Shown here piece by piece: positions 23,441 through 31,623 of a stretch of DNA of 64,000 nt. Origin of the DNA: CALBZH01 sp964538515 (GTDB lineage: Bacteria; Desulfobacterota; Syntrophobacteria; Syntrophobacterales; Syntrophobacteraceae); NCBI GenBank assembly GCA_964538515.1, contig CAZIEW010000020.1:4653-68652 (forward strand). Direction: 5' to 3'. The translations under genes and the position numbers were made by a program. Within the stretch, counting starts at the first letter, position 1, and each line of letters begins with the position of its first letter. The notes beneath the pieces were generated by a model that worked only from the letters and a program-made list of their open reading frames with translations, was not told the origin of the DNA and searched no databases.

Positions 23441-24520
23441 ATGAACAGCTTCGCCTACGGAGAGGGGCTACGGGGCCGCTCCAAATCGATGTCAATCAGA
23501 GGACGGATCGCGTTGCGCCAGGCACCACCCACCCAGGAAACGAGCCATACCGGCTCGACCCTCGTTTCCTTCGACGACATCAGGCTGGTTCAACAGCTTG
23601 CAGGCGAAGGGAACAGCTCGCTCAAAGTCATCGAAAAGCAGCTCGGCGTCAAGGTGCACTTGCGCGGCAATCAGTTCACCGTCGCAGGGGATCGCCACCA
23701 GGCGGAGCTCGCTGTAGCGCTGCTTAAGCAGCTCGCCGAGCTGATCCAGAAGGGATATCCCCTTTATCACAGCGACATCGTGTTTGCGGTCAACATTCTG
23801 AGCGAGAATATTCACAGGAATCTCAAGGAGATATTCCTCGACGAAGTCTTCATTGCGTCAAACAAGCGCCTCATCACGCCCAAGAGCGTCAAGCAGAAGG
23901 AGTACATCGAATCCATCCGCCGATTCGACATCGTGTTCGGGGTTGGGCCGGCCGGAACGGGAAAGACGTATCTTGCGATGGCCATGGCGGTGGCGGCCAT
24001 GGCTAAAGAGCAGGTGCGTCGCATCGTCCTGGTCAGGCCCGCCGTTGAGGCCGGAGAGAAGCTCGGCTTTCTGCCGGGCGACTTGGCAGAAAAGGTGAAT
24101 CCATACCTGCGGCCCCTTTACGACGCACTCCACGACATGATGGATTACGAAAAGGCATCGAATTTGCTCCACCGAGGAGCCATCGAGGTGGCCCCCCTTG
24201 CCTTCATGCGGGGCCGAACGTTAAATGATGCGTTCGTGATCCTCGATGAGGCGCAAAACACCACCACCGAGCAGATGAAGATGTTCCTGACGCGCCTCGG
24301 ACTGGGCGCCAAAGCGGTGATCACGGGAGATGTCACCCAAATCGACCTGCCCGAGAGCAAGACGTCGGGACTGGTTGAAGCGATGGAGCTGCTCAAGAAC
24401 ATCGAGGAGATCCGTTTCGTGTTCTTCAGCAAGAAAGACGTTGTTCGACACCGACTGGTCCAGGAGATCATCCAGGCGTACGAGCATGCTGAAGAGCGTC
24501 GGAAAGCGCCAATCGGCTGA
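23441..24520 (+). CDS. phoH: PhoH-like ATPase
   Basis: A 359-residue P-loop ATPase of the PhoH/YbeZ group. An N-terminal KH-like region (VIEKQLGVKVHLRGNQFTVA, about residues 60-80) is followed by the ATPase with Walker A GPAGTGKT (about residues 168-175), the VRPAVEAGEKLGFLPGDL block and Walker B DAFVILDEAQN. The C-terminal helical part fits. The ATG at 23441 is preceded by AAGG; an ATG at 23492 is also possible, and an upstream TTG frame is open. It heads the phoH, 7TM-HD, ybeY gene order seen in many bacteria, where YbeZ cooperates with YbeY in ribosome/RNA processing. The 21-bp gap to the next gene implies one operon. Confidence 0.92.
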   Translation: MNSFAYGEGLRGRSKSMSIRGRIALRQAPPTQETSHTGSTLVSFDDIRLVQQLAGEGNSSLKVIEKQLGVKVHLRGNQFTVAGDRHQAELAVALLKQLAELIQKGYPLYHSDIVFAVNILSENIHRNLKEIFLDEVFIASNKRLITPKSVKQKEYIESIRRFDIVFGVGPAGTGKTYLAMAMAVAAMAKEQVRRIVLVRPAVEAGEKLGFLPGDLAEKVNPYLRPLYDALHDMMDYEKASNLLHRGAIEVAPLAFMRGRTLNDAFVILDEAQNTTTEQMKMFLTRLGLGAKAVITGDVTQIDLPESKTSGLVEAMELLKNIEEIRFVFFSKKDVVRHRLVQEIIQAYEHAEERRKAPIG

Positions 24521-24541
24521 CCCCATAATCGTGTAAGACTG

Positions 24542-27040
24542 ATGCAGCGAGACAAGCACGATCACGAGAAACATCGACGCGCGGGGAGACTGCTTGCCGT
24601 GGATAAGTTGGTGCGGCGCCTGCGCGACCTGCTCCTCACCGACCGATCGGTGATCCTCATCGTCCTGAGTCTCACCGTGTCGATCCTTCTGACACCATCT
24701 TTCAACCCTACCTTCCCCGGCTACCAGCTCGGCGAGATCGCCGAGCACAACATCAAGGCCTCCCGGGACTTCACCGTGGTCGACAACGAGGCCACGCTGA
24801 GAGAGCAGGACCGGGCGACCGTTGAGGCACCGGTGGTCTATGAGCTGGACGAGATCGTGGAGCGGCAGGTGGTGGAGCGGTTGGCGACCGCTTTCCAGAC
24901 GATGCGCGAAAAACGAGCCTCCGGCGCCGGCGCTCAGAGCGTCACTTCGCCGACGACCATGGAGCTTCCTGCTGAATCCTTGATGCCCTCCCCCTCGACC
25001 GACGAAGGCAGATCCGAGGAGCCGGTCGTCGACCGCGTCACTATGAAGCGCACCTTCGTCGATCTCCTTGGCATTCAGATTTCCGATGAGATCTTCAGTG
25101 ACCTGTGGGACAAGGGCTTCAGCCGCGAGATCGAAGACAAGGTGAATCAATTGCTCGTCCAGTTGTTGCAGCAGGGGGTGGTTTCCACCAAGGCCTGGCA
25201 GCTTCAGGAGCGCGGCAAGAACCTTCTGATTCGCAAAGCGGCGACCCGAGAGGAATTCATTCTGCCGCCGCCCCATTCCTATCTCGACATCGAAGAAGCC
25301 CGTAAACTCTCGATGGCCATGGCTCTGCAATCCACGGAGGACATCAAGGAAGTGAGAGCCGTCGCCTTCTTGGCGTCCCAGCTCCTGCAACCGAACCTCA
25401 CTTTCAATCTCGACGAAACCGAGCGACTCAAGGAAGAGGCTTTTGGCGCCGTCAAGCCGGTCTACGTCCATGTCCTCAAAAATGAGATGATCGTTCGCGA
25501 GGGCCAGAAGATCGGGCAGGAGGAGCTTGTCAAGCTACGGATCCTGGGCGATGACAAGCCGGCACCGCGATTCTTTCTCATTTTTCTTGCCATGTTTTTT
25601 TTCTCCGCGGTGTGCACCTGGGTGGTCGTGTTCGTCTCCAAGGAGCATATGCCAAGCCACCAGGTCCAAGACCAGGACTACATCTTCTTGGCCACTTTGC
25701 TCGTATTCCTGCTTGCATTGGCTCGAGCCACCGTCGGAATGGCGGACGTCCTCGGGGACACGACCATCCACATGTCAGGCAAGACGCTCATTTACGCAAT
25801 CCCGCTCAGCGCCGGCGCGATGCTGGTAAGCATTTTTTTCGGAGTCACGGTCTCGCTGATCTTCTCGCTGCTCACGACCATCTATGCGGCCATCCTGTTT
25901 GGCCGAGACTTTCCTTTGTTCATGTACTTCCTCATCGGCTCGTTCGTGGGGGCTCACGCGGTCATCCCCTGCCGCAACCGCATGATTCCCATCAAGGCGG
26001 GTCTGTTCATCGGCTGCAGCAATGCCATCCTGATCGTGCTCGGTGCGCTGTTGAATGATCAGCTCGTGCTTCCCCGAGTATTCTTCAACGTCGTCTTTGG
26101 CTTTTGCGGAGGCGTCTTCGCCGGCGTGCTGGTAACCGGCCTCACGCCGCTGGTCGAAATGCTTTTTTCCTACACCACGGACATCAAGCTGCTCGAGCTC
26201 GCCACCATGGATCAGCCTCTCCTCCAAGAGCTCATGGTCCAGGCGCCCGGCACCTACCACCACAGCATCATCGTGGGAAACATGGTGGAGGCTTCGGCCA
26301 AGTCCATCGGCGCCAATTCCCTTCTGGCCAAGGTGGCGGCCTACTACCACGATATCGGGAAGATTAAAAAGCCGCTCTACTACATCGAAAACCAGTTCGA
26401 ATGCGAGAACCGCCACGAGAAGCTGGCTCCATCCATGAGCAGCCTCATCCTGATCGCTCACGTCAAGGACGGCGTCGAGCTGGCAACGCAGCACCGGCTC
26501 GGCAAGAGAATCATCGACATCATCCGCCAGCACCACGGACGCAGCTTCATCTCCTATTTTTTCAACAAAGCGGTCGAGTCCCGTGAGAAGTGCCTCAGCA
26601 CCAAGGGTGGGGACCTGCCTCCCATCAACGTGGATGACTACCGCTACCCCGGACCCAAACCGCAGACCAAGGAAGCCGGCCTGGTCATGCTTGCGGACGT
26701 CGTCGAAGCCGCCTGCCGCTCCCTCACGGATCCGACGCCGGCCCGCATTCAGGGAATGGTCAACCGCTTGATCAACAACATCTTCATCGACGGCCAACTG
26801 GACGAGTGCGAGCTCACGCTGAAAGACCTGCACCAGATCGCCAAGCACTTCAATCAGATCCTTGCGACCGTTCACCACAAGCGCATCGATTACCCAACGC
26901 CACCCCTGCCCGGCGGAGAAAACAAAGGAAAGACCCATGCCATCGATCCTGCTCAGCGTGAATCAAAACCGGATCGCGATCAACCGGGCGTCGATCAGGA
27001 GGTCGGCAAAAAAGATATTAAGCGCCTTGGAGTGCACTGA
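24542..27040 (+). CDS. 7TM-HD membrane phosphohydrolase (PgpH/YqfF-like)
   Basis: An 832-residue membrane protein. After one N-terminal transmembrane helix comes an extracytoplasmic 7TM-HDED-type region (about residues 50-340), then seven hydrophobic segments (about residues 345-560), then a cytoplasmic HD domain. The HD domain shows MVQAPGTYHHSIIV, YYHDIGKI with His603-Asp604, and HVKDGVELA. This architecture is that of the c-di-AMP phosphodiesterase PgpH, so c-di-AMP hydrolysis is likely but inferred. The ATG at 24542 has only a weak ribosome site, and the gene follows phoH by 21 bp. Its 3' end overlaps the start of ybeY by 104 bp in another frame, consistent with translational coupling. 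Confidence 0.9.
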   Translation: MQRDKHDHEKHRRAGRLLAVDKLVRRLRDLLLTDRSVILIVLSLTVSILLTPSFNPTFPGYQLGEIAEHNIKASRDFTVVDNEATLREQDRATVEAPVVYELDEIVERQVVERLATAFQTMREKRASGAGAQSVTSPTTMELPAESLMPSPSTDEGRSEEPVVDRVTMKRTFVDLLGIQISDEIFSDLWDKGFSREIEDKVNQLLVQLLQQGVVSTKAWQLQERGKNLLIRKAATREEFILPPPHSYLDIEEARKLSMAMALQSTEDIKEVRAVAFLASQLLQPNLTFNLDETERLKEEAFGAVKPVYVHVLKNEMIVREGQKIGQEELVKLRILGDDKPAPRFFLIFLAMFFFSAVCTWVVVFVSKEHMPSHQVQDQDYIFLATLLVFLLALARATVGMADVLGDTTIHMSGKTLIYAIPLSAGAMLVSIFFGVTVSLIFSLLTTIYAAILFGRDFPLFMYFLIGSFVGAHAVIPCRNRMIPIKAGLFIGCSNAILIVLGALLNDQLVLPRVFFNVVFGFCGGVFAGVLVTGLTPLVEMLFSYTTDIKLLELATMDQPLLQELMVQAPGTYHHSIIVGNMVEASAKSIGANSLLAKVAAYYHDIGKIKKPLYYIENQFECENRHEKLAPSMSSLILIAHVKDGVELATQHRLGKRIIDIIRQHHGRSFISYFFNKAVESREKCLSTKGGDLPPINVDDYRYPGPKPQTKEAGLVMLADVVEAACRSLTDPTPARIQGMVNRLINNIFIDGQLDECELTLKDLHQIAKHFNQILATVHHKRIDYPTPPLPGGENKGKTHAIDPAQRESKPDRDQPGVDQEVGKKDIKRLGVH

Positions 27041-27437
27041 GTCCGAGCTGAGCATCACGCTGGTCGACGATGACGAAATGGCCCGCCTGAACACCGAATA
27101 CCGCGGGGTCGAGGAAACCACCGACGTTCTTTCCTTCCCCATGCACGAAGGAGAATTCGGGGATGTTGCCCCTGAGATGCTGGGCGATATCGTGATCTCA
27201 GCGCCCACCGCGCAGGAGATGGCCCGACTCCACGGCTGCGGCCTTGAAACGATCCTGGACCTGCTCCTGGTGCACGGAACGCTCCACCTGCTTGGCCTCG
27301 ATCATGAGCAAGGGCCGGATGCCGCCCGATCCATGCACGAGAAATCCCTGGAGCTCCTCAGGATGCTTGGCCACACGGACAAGGACTTCGAGTGGTACCG
27401 CGGCGAACCGTATGACCGCTCCAAACCCGGGAGCTGA
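26937..27437 (+). CDS. ybeY: Endoribonuclease YbeY (rRNA maturation factor)
   Basis: A 166-residue zinc-dependent endoribonuclease, needed for 16S rRNA 3' maturation and ribosome quality control in other bacteria. The metal motif HGTLHLLGLDH (H-x3-H-x5-H) is intact near residue 116, and TTDVLSFP is the family's conserved block around residue 60. The ATG at 26937 has AAAGGAAAG upstream; the frame is open to 26862, but the added residues are not family-like. Position after phoH and the 7TM-HD gene is the conserved order. Overlap with the HD gene is 104 bp in a different frame. Confidence 0.93.
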   Translation: MPSILLSVNQNRIAINRASIRRSAKKILSALECTESELSITLVDDDEMARLNTEYRGVEETTDVLSFPMHEGEFGDVAPEMLGDIVISAPTAQEMARLHGCGLETILDLLLVHGTLHLLGLDHEQGPDAARSMHEKSLELLRMLGHTDKDFEWYRGEPYDRSKPGS

Positions 27438-27520
27438 AGACTGCATTTCCATGAGCGCAGCCCCTGTTACGGCACAGGATCCCGCACCGATTTCACGCCG
27501 CAGCATGGAGACACGTCACC

Positions 27521-27967
27521 ATGGAGTTGACTCGAGCCGCGATATCTGATCTTCCCGCTTTGATCCAGTTGCTGATCCTCCCCTTTTCCCAGGAAGCGGA
27601 ATTCTCTCCGAGCCATGACGCTCAGCGACGAGGGCTGGAGCTGATTCTGGGCTCTCCGAAAACAGGACACATCCTGGTTGCGCGTGACGACGACAAGGTC
27701 TTGGCCACGGTCAGCCTCCCCTACACCGCCTCCACGGCATTGGAAGCCAAAGTGGCGTGGCTTGAGGATATGGTTCTGGAGCCCGAGGCGCGGGCCCGAG
27801 GCATCGGGTCGCAACTTCTCGACTTCACCCTACGCTTCGCTCGGGAGCAAGGGTGCCGTCGCCTCACTCTGCATACCGATCAAGACAATGGCGCGGCTCA
27901 GCGCTTCTACCGGAGGCAGGGGCTCACCCATTCCCCGATGCTTCCTCTCAGATTGCTCCTGGGCTGA
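27521..27967 (+). CDS. GNAT family N-acetyltransferase
   Basis: A 148-residue acetyltransferase. The GNAT acetyl-CoA pyrophosphate loop is visible as RARGIGSQLL (Q/RxxGxG/A), preceded by the beta-4 strand WLEDMVLEPE and followed by a LTLHTDQDNGAAQRFYRRQG stretch, typical of motif B with its tyrosine. ATG 27521 is preceded by GGAGA at 27505-27509. It lies 83 bp after ybeY, possibly in the same transcript. The substrate is unknown; ybeY neighbourhood does not imply RimI. Full length for the fold. Confidence 0.85.
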   Translation: MELTRAAISDLPALIQLLILPFSQEAEFSPSHDAQRRGLELILGSPKTGHILVARDDDKVLATVSLPYTASTALEAKVAWLEDMVLEPEARARGIGSQLLDFTLRFAREQGCRRLTLHTDQDNGAAQRFYRRQGLTHSPMLPLRLLLG

Positions 27968-28234
27968 GTCTCCCGCCTATTCCGCCTCAACTGACAGCTC
28001 CCTCAGTATGAACGTCGTGATCACGCGGCTTGACTTCCTGGCATACACCCTTTATGGTGCCCCTACAATCAAGGCACGGGCGAAAGTCGCCTGCCTCGAC
28101 GCTGCTTCATCGAATCCCACACACAACAAGAGCCAAGAAGGCTTGGGTAGTCACTGCCTGACGCCGGCTTGGCTTTTCTTCTTTCCGAAGGTGGTGATTT
28201 CCCGGGCTGACCGGTGCAAAGAGGAGGACGTCAC

Positions 28235-28552
28235 GTGAGCCACCATCGCGGAAACCAGATCAATCACCACCCTTATGGCGACGAGCACCATCATCATGAC
28301 GAGCCTTGCGGCCATCACCATTCTTCGCACTCTGGAGGCTCTGAGCTCTCGCAACGGCAGAAGCTCGTCGCCCGAATTGAGCGTGCAGTGCAGCACAACA
28401 GCGAGCACGCAACCTTCTACGAGAAGCTGGCTGATGATGCGAGAATGCTGGAAGGGGATGCGGTTGCCCAGGAGATCCTGGAGGTGGCTCGGTTTTCCCT
28501 CCGGCAGAATGAGCACCTCCAAAGGGCACTTGCCCTCCTCGATCCTCGTTAG
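28235..28552 (+). CDS. Histidine-rich small protein
   Basis: A 105-residue protein starting at GTG 28235, with a GAGGAGG ribosome site 7 bp upstream. Residues 3-33 carry about 14 histidines with one cysteine (HHHHDEPCGHHHSSHSG), a metal-chelating tract. The rest is a single predicted helical domain (about residues 40-103) with no family I recognise. Such His-rich tails occur on Ni/Zn/Co chaperones and stores, but no hydrogenase or urease gene is near. It follows the GNAT gene after 267 bp. The frame is open to 28214, but that region lacks a ribosome site. Confidence 0.6.
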   Translation: MSHHRGNQINHHPYGDEHHHHDEPCGHHHSSHSGGSELSQRQKLVARIERAVQHNSEHATFYEKLADDARMLEGDAVAQEILEVARFSLRQNEHLQRALALLDPR

Positions 28553-29040
28553 GTGTCCGACACAAGAATGACGGCCCATTCGGTCAATCCGGTGCCCCCC
28601 ACGGGATCAAGCGGGAATCCAAGGGCCCGTCCTGAGCACCCGGAGCTCATGCGGAGCTATGCCGGTAAACCCTTCAAAACCCCAGGCCGGATGACCAATT
28701 ATCGCTTGGCACCCTCAATGGGGCTCGTCCACAACCAAGCGGAACGCCGTCTATCTGATGGAGAACAACACCCGGTCACCCTCATTCTGGCCGAGTGGGC
28801 GGTTGCCCGCGGTGTGGGCTTTCTGTACGCGAGCAGCGCAGCCACCTGCGGCAACGGCGAAAACGGGTTTCCTGATACGACGGACATCACCCGGCTAACG
28901 AGTCTAATGAGAGTCTTGCGGCCGGCTGCTCGAAGATCGAAAGCGGCATTCCTCTCTCGGTGAGCGCTCTCTTGCCTTGTCTTCGAACGGATTTCTGCTT
29001 GACAAACTTGCATCTTATAATATACTTTAAGTTCATTATA
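28553..29040. other. Intergenic region with the promoter of the XRE regulator
   Basis: 488 bp without a convincing gene. The frame from 28553 is a composition artefact. The 3' end contains a sigma-70 promoter (28999-29026) and a perfect palindrome (29031-29046). Confidence 0.6.
28999..29026 (+). promoter_or_regulatory. Sigma-70 promoter of the XRE/cupin regulator
   Basis: TTGACA (28999-29004) is a perfect -35 and TATACT (29021-29026) a good -10, separated by 16 bp. The expected start of transcription is near 29033, inside a palindrome, and only about 8 bp before the first possible start codon at 29041. Confidence 0.7.
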
Positions 29041-29046
29041 ATGAAC
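29031..29046. promoter_or_regulatory. Perfect 16-bp palindrome, candidate operator
   Basis: GTTCATTATAATGAAC (29031-29046) is a perfect palindrome overlapping the predicted +1 and the first ATG of the regulator gene. Its position suggests that the encoded HTH protein represses its own promoter. The AT-rich palindrome is unlike the surrounding GC-rich DNA. Confidence 0.55.
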
Positions 29047-29586
29047 AACGAGAAGAAAATACAACCATCCATGGGATGTGACCTGTCCGTTGTGAAGAAC
29101 CTCCGCGGGAAGTGGGGGCTCAGCGCGGATGAACTGGCTGAAAAGGCCGGACTGACGCGCGGCACGATCCTGAAGATCGAGGCGGGTCAAGGCAACCCGA
29201 CGCTGCAGACCATCGTGGCACTGGCGCGCGTCTTTCGCATGACTCCAAGCGAATTGGTCCGTATGGCGGAGACAGAGACGGTTGAAGTCGGTCGGTGTCA
29301 ACCGTTTCAGCGTGAGGGCTACGGGGGAGATCATGTTCGGTTCCCTGATTTCGAGCTGTTTCATTTGCGGCTTCCGGCTGGCGTGAGAACGGAGTTTGAG
29401 CCAGAGCTGCACGAAAACACTTGGGAGCTGTGTTTCGTCCTGGCGGGGTTGATTCGGCTGAACGTTGCCGAGCAGTCCCACGACCTGGGGGCAGGAACGG
29501 CGCTGCGCTTCAAGGCGCTGCACGACCACCGCATTGAAGTGCTCGAAGACTCCGAGCTGATGGTCATTCATTACAATCTGATCTGA
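29041..29586 (+). CDS. XRE-family transcriptional regulator with cupin domain
   Basis: A 181-residue regulator. The N-terminal HTH_XRE (VKNLRGKWGLSADELAEKAG, then TRGTILKIEAG, about residues 17-60) binds DNA. The C-terminal half is a cupin: PAGVRTEFEPELHENTWELC, then a second conserved strand RFKALHDHRIEVLEDSELMV. HTH-cupin proteins typically regulate metabolite or redox genes. Start choice is ambiguous: ATG 29041 fits the frame but would give a nearly leaderless mRNA, while ATG 29071 has a poor ribosome site. The frame extends to 28960. A terminator follows at 29613, and the flavin-reductase-like gene begins at 29725. Confidence 0.82.
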   Translation: MNNEKKIQPSMGCDLSVVKNLRGKWGLSADELAEKAGLTRGTILKIEAGQGNPTLQTIVALARVFRMTPSELVRMAETETVEVGRCQPFQREGYGGDHVRFPDFELFHLRLPAGVRTEFEPELHENTWELCFVLAGLIRLNVAEQSHDLGAGTALRFKALHDHRIEVLEDSELMVIHYNLI

Positions 29587-29612
29587 ACCGCCATCAGAAG
29601 ATAGGCCTTGCA

Positions 29613-29659
29613 GACCATGAAGGTCCGGCTCCACGTATCCGGCTTTCATGGTCTTTTTT
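29613..29659 (+). terminator. Rho-independent terminator after the XRE regulator
   Basis: GACCATGAA (29613-29621) pairs with TTTCATGGTC (29644-29653), followed by TTTTTT (29654-29659). The arms are 9 bp perfect with an internal CCGG/CCGG stem. It separates the regulator from the following gene. Confidence 0.8.
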
Positions 29660-29724
29660 ATTTTGGGGCAAAGAGAGGTCCGTAGATCCAGCGAAATGAC
29701 GAGCACAACGCAAGGAGTGAGACC

Positions 29725-30366
29725 ATGCAGCTCAAACCGATGAAACGCGAATTCGCATTTCCCCAGACGGTCGGACTCATCAGCACGATCAGTCCGGATG
29801 GTGTTCGAAACGCGGCGCCGTATTCGAATATCACGCCGATCCTCCGGCCGAACGACCTGATCTGCGTCGCATCCTGGCACAAGCGGGACACGCTGCGGAA
29901 CATTCGTGACACAGGTGAATTTGTCGTGAACATCCCTTCCATTAGCCTGGTGGAGGCCATTGTCCTGACCGCCCGCCACTATCCGCCCGAGGTCGACGAG
30001 CTCCTGGAGGCCGGCCTTCGGTCCAGGACTTCGAAAACCGTGCGTCCGCCCGGCATCGAGGGCTGCCTGGCCTGGATCGAATGCACCCTGTATCGACAGT
30101 ACATCGAAAAGGAATACGTGCTCCTCATCGGCAGGGTGCAGCACCTGGAAATGGATGATCGCTTCTTGGATGAACAGGAGGGACTCGATCCCGCCCGGGC
30201 CGAGCCGTTGATGGTGCTTCTCAACCGGGGCGGCATGCGTTTCGTGACCGTCAGAGACACGGGGCGCTTTGAATCGTACGGCTCGATGTTTCCTGATGGA
30301 CGCGACCCACTGGAACACTTTTATGTAGAAGCCAAAACCTTGGAGGAAGAGGGATATCGCCCGTGA
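29725..30366 (+). CDS. Flavin-reductase-like FMN-binding split-barrel protein (paralogue A)
   Basis: A 213-residue protein of the flavin reductase/FMN-binding split barrel type. Conserved blocks are FPQTVGLISTISPDGVRNAA, ILRPNDLICVASWHKRDTL, TGEFVVNIPS and YVLLIGRVQHLEM, spaced as in the family. The ATG at 29725 has AAGGAG upstream. It is followed by the FmdE-like gene with a 4-bp overlap (GTG at 30363 inside TGA context), so these two are co-translated. A second paralogue lies at 33847-34389 on the other strand. It binds FMN or a similar flavin; the electron partner is not apparent. Confidence 0.82.
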   Translation: MQLKPMKREFAFPQTVGLISTISPDGVRNAAPYSNITPILRPNDLICVASWHKRDTLRNIRDTGEFVVNIPSISLVEAIVLTARHYPPEVDELLEAGLRSRTSKTVRPPGIEGCLAWIECTLYRQYIEKEYVLLIGRVQHLEMDDRFLDEQEGLDPARAEPLMVLLNRGGMRFVTVRDTGRFESYGSMFPDGRDPLEHFYVEAKTLEEEGYRP

Positions 30367-31445
30367 AACCGAGACTCGCGGTCGGCTTGATGCTTGTTTG
30401 TCTGCTGCTGTGTCCACTTCCCGGCTTGGCCTCTGCGACCGAATCCTCCGACACTCGGGCATTGGAGACGATTGGAAATCGTGCGGTTCGAATCGCTTTC
30501 GAACGTTTGAAGGTCACACGGAAAACACCGGGCCTGGCTTGCCTGACCAACGCCGGCTACGCCCGCTTCAAAGGCGGCTCCACACGGCCGCTCTATGATG
30601 TGCTCGCCTGCGCGGCCGGAACAACCTTAGGGAAATCCACTCTTCTGCCCGTCCACTCGAGCATGGATGCACCCTTGTGGTTTGTATTCGCGCAACGGCG
30701 GACCAGCGAGGAGCTCATGGCGACTCTTGTCAACGTCGACGGCACCGAGTTGCGAGCGACCAATCCTATCAACGTGCGCGTGAACAAGCACCAGAACTTC
30801 GAGCCCTACAGACAAGTCTTCGGTGATCGCGCCTTTTCGGTGGTGACGCTGCTCAACGGCTGGGCCGACGGTACACCGGCTGAGATTCTAAACGCCGCTA
30901 CCTTCCACGATCACTACTGCGCGGGCGTCGCGAGCGGCCACTTCACGGTGGAGTACATCCGCAGACACCTTCCCCTGGAGCCCGGACAGAAATACACCTA
31001 CGCGGGCGCCCCCGCCTATTGCCAGGACGACCTCATCATGAACGCCCTCAACCTGACACCGGGAAAGAGCAGTTACGTGGCCATGCAATACCCATGGTAC
31101 CGGGCCTGGACGACGGTCGAGCGAAGCTACGGCAACCTGAGCGGGATCGTGATCCGATACGACGGAGAGCGCAAGACCGGCACAGCGACCGTTTTGCAGT
31201 TCGAGTGGCATGAGGCGGACTTCAAACGCTTCATTGGCGAGCCCGACCTCCAGATCGACTGGCGACAGATGACGTGGCTCCATGTCTGGTATAACCGTTT
31301 CTTCCTGAAGCACCTTGATGAGCCCGAATACTTCGTTTCGCCGGTCAAATCCCAAGAGATCAGAAATGAGCAGGACTACAACGCGCTGGTGAGGCTGGGA
31401 GCCAACCCCCTCGATGCCATTCTAGGCACCGACCCAAGCTGGTAA
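30363..31445 (+). CDS. FmdE-like secreted protein
   Basis: A 360-residue protein with a Sec signal peptide (GLMLVCLLLCPLPGLASA). The FmdE-type motif is recognisable as FHDHYCAGVASGHFTVEYIR (about residues 180-199): the family's H-G-H-x-C-P-G-x-x-x-G is rendered here as H-D-H-Y-C-A-G-x-A-x-G. A second cysteine region, APAYCQDDLIM, follows about 30 residues later. FmdE was named after a subunit of molybdenum formylmethanofuran dehydrogenase but occurs widely without it; many FmdE-like genes sit beside TonB receptors and ABC transporters, as here. Its start overlaps the stop of the flavin-reductase-like gene by 4 bp. A repeat element and then a TonB receptor follow. Confidence 0.75.
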   Translation: MKPRLAVGLMLVCLLLCPLPGLASATESSDTRALETIGNRAVRIAFERLKVTRKTPGLACLTNAGYARFKGGSTRPLYDVLACAAGTTLGKSTLLPVHSSMDAPLWFVFAQRRTSEELMATLVNVDGTELRATNPINVRVNKHQNFEPYRQVFGDRAFSVVTLLNGWADGTPAEILNAATFHDHYCAGVASGHFTVEYIRRHLPLEPGQKYTYAGAPAYCQDDLIMNALNLTPGKSSYVAMQYPWYRAWTTVERSYGNLSGIVIRYDGERKTGTATVLQFEWHEADFKRFIGEPDLQIDWRQMTWLHVWYNRFFLKHLDEPEYFVSPVKSQEIRNEQDYNALVRLGANPLDAILGTDPSW

Positions 31446-31451
31446 AGGGAC

Positions 31452-31558
31452 CTAGTGCTCTGTCAGGTTTGTTCTGCAGAGTACAGCCCCCAAACCCCCT
31501 CGAGGAAGGTCGCGGGGGGGTTGTCCTACCCGGCGTAACTTCTTTGACGAAGCGCTAG
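31452..31558. repeat. Dispersed ~110-bp inverted-repeat element, copy 2
   Basis: CTAGTGCTCTGTCA (31452-31465) and TGACGAAGCGCTAG (31545-31558) are imperfect inverted ends (11 of 14 bases). AACTTCTTTGACG at the 3' end is shared with copy 1 at 5306-5419, as is the CCT.GTGC...GTCA..TTTGT 5' end. The interior contains a C-run/G-run hairpin. No coding content. Confidence 0.6.
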
Positions 31559-31623
31559 AGCAAGCATACGTAAACGCATCTCATAGTCGATGGAGGCGCA
31601 AGCTCGAACAGGAGGGGAATGGA

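Noticed and set aside
28553..28963. 136-codon plus-strand frame
   Set aside because: Proline- and arginine-rich, no ribosome site, and no recognisable fold; considered chance.
28699..30462. 587-codon minus-strand frame
   Set aside because: It runs opposite to the XRE regulator and flavin-reductase-like genes, which have clear motifs, ribosome sites, a promoter and a terminator.
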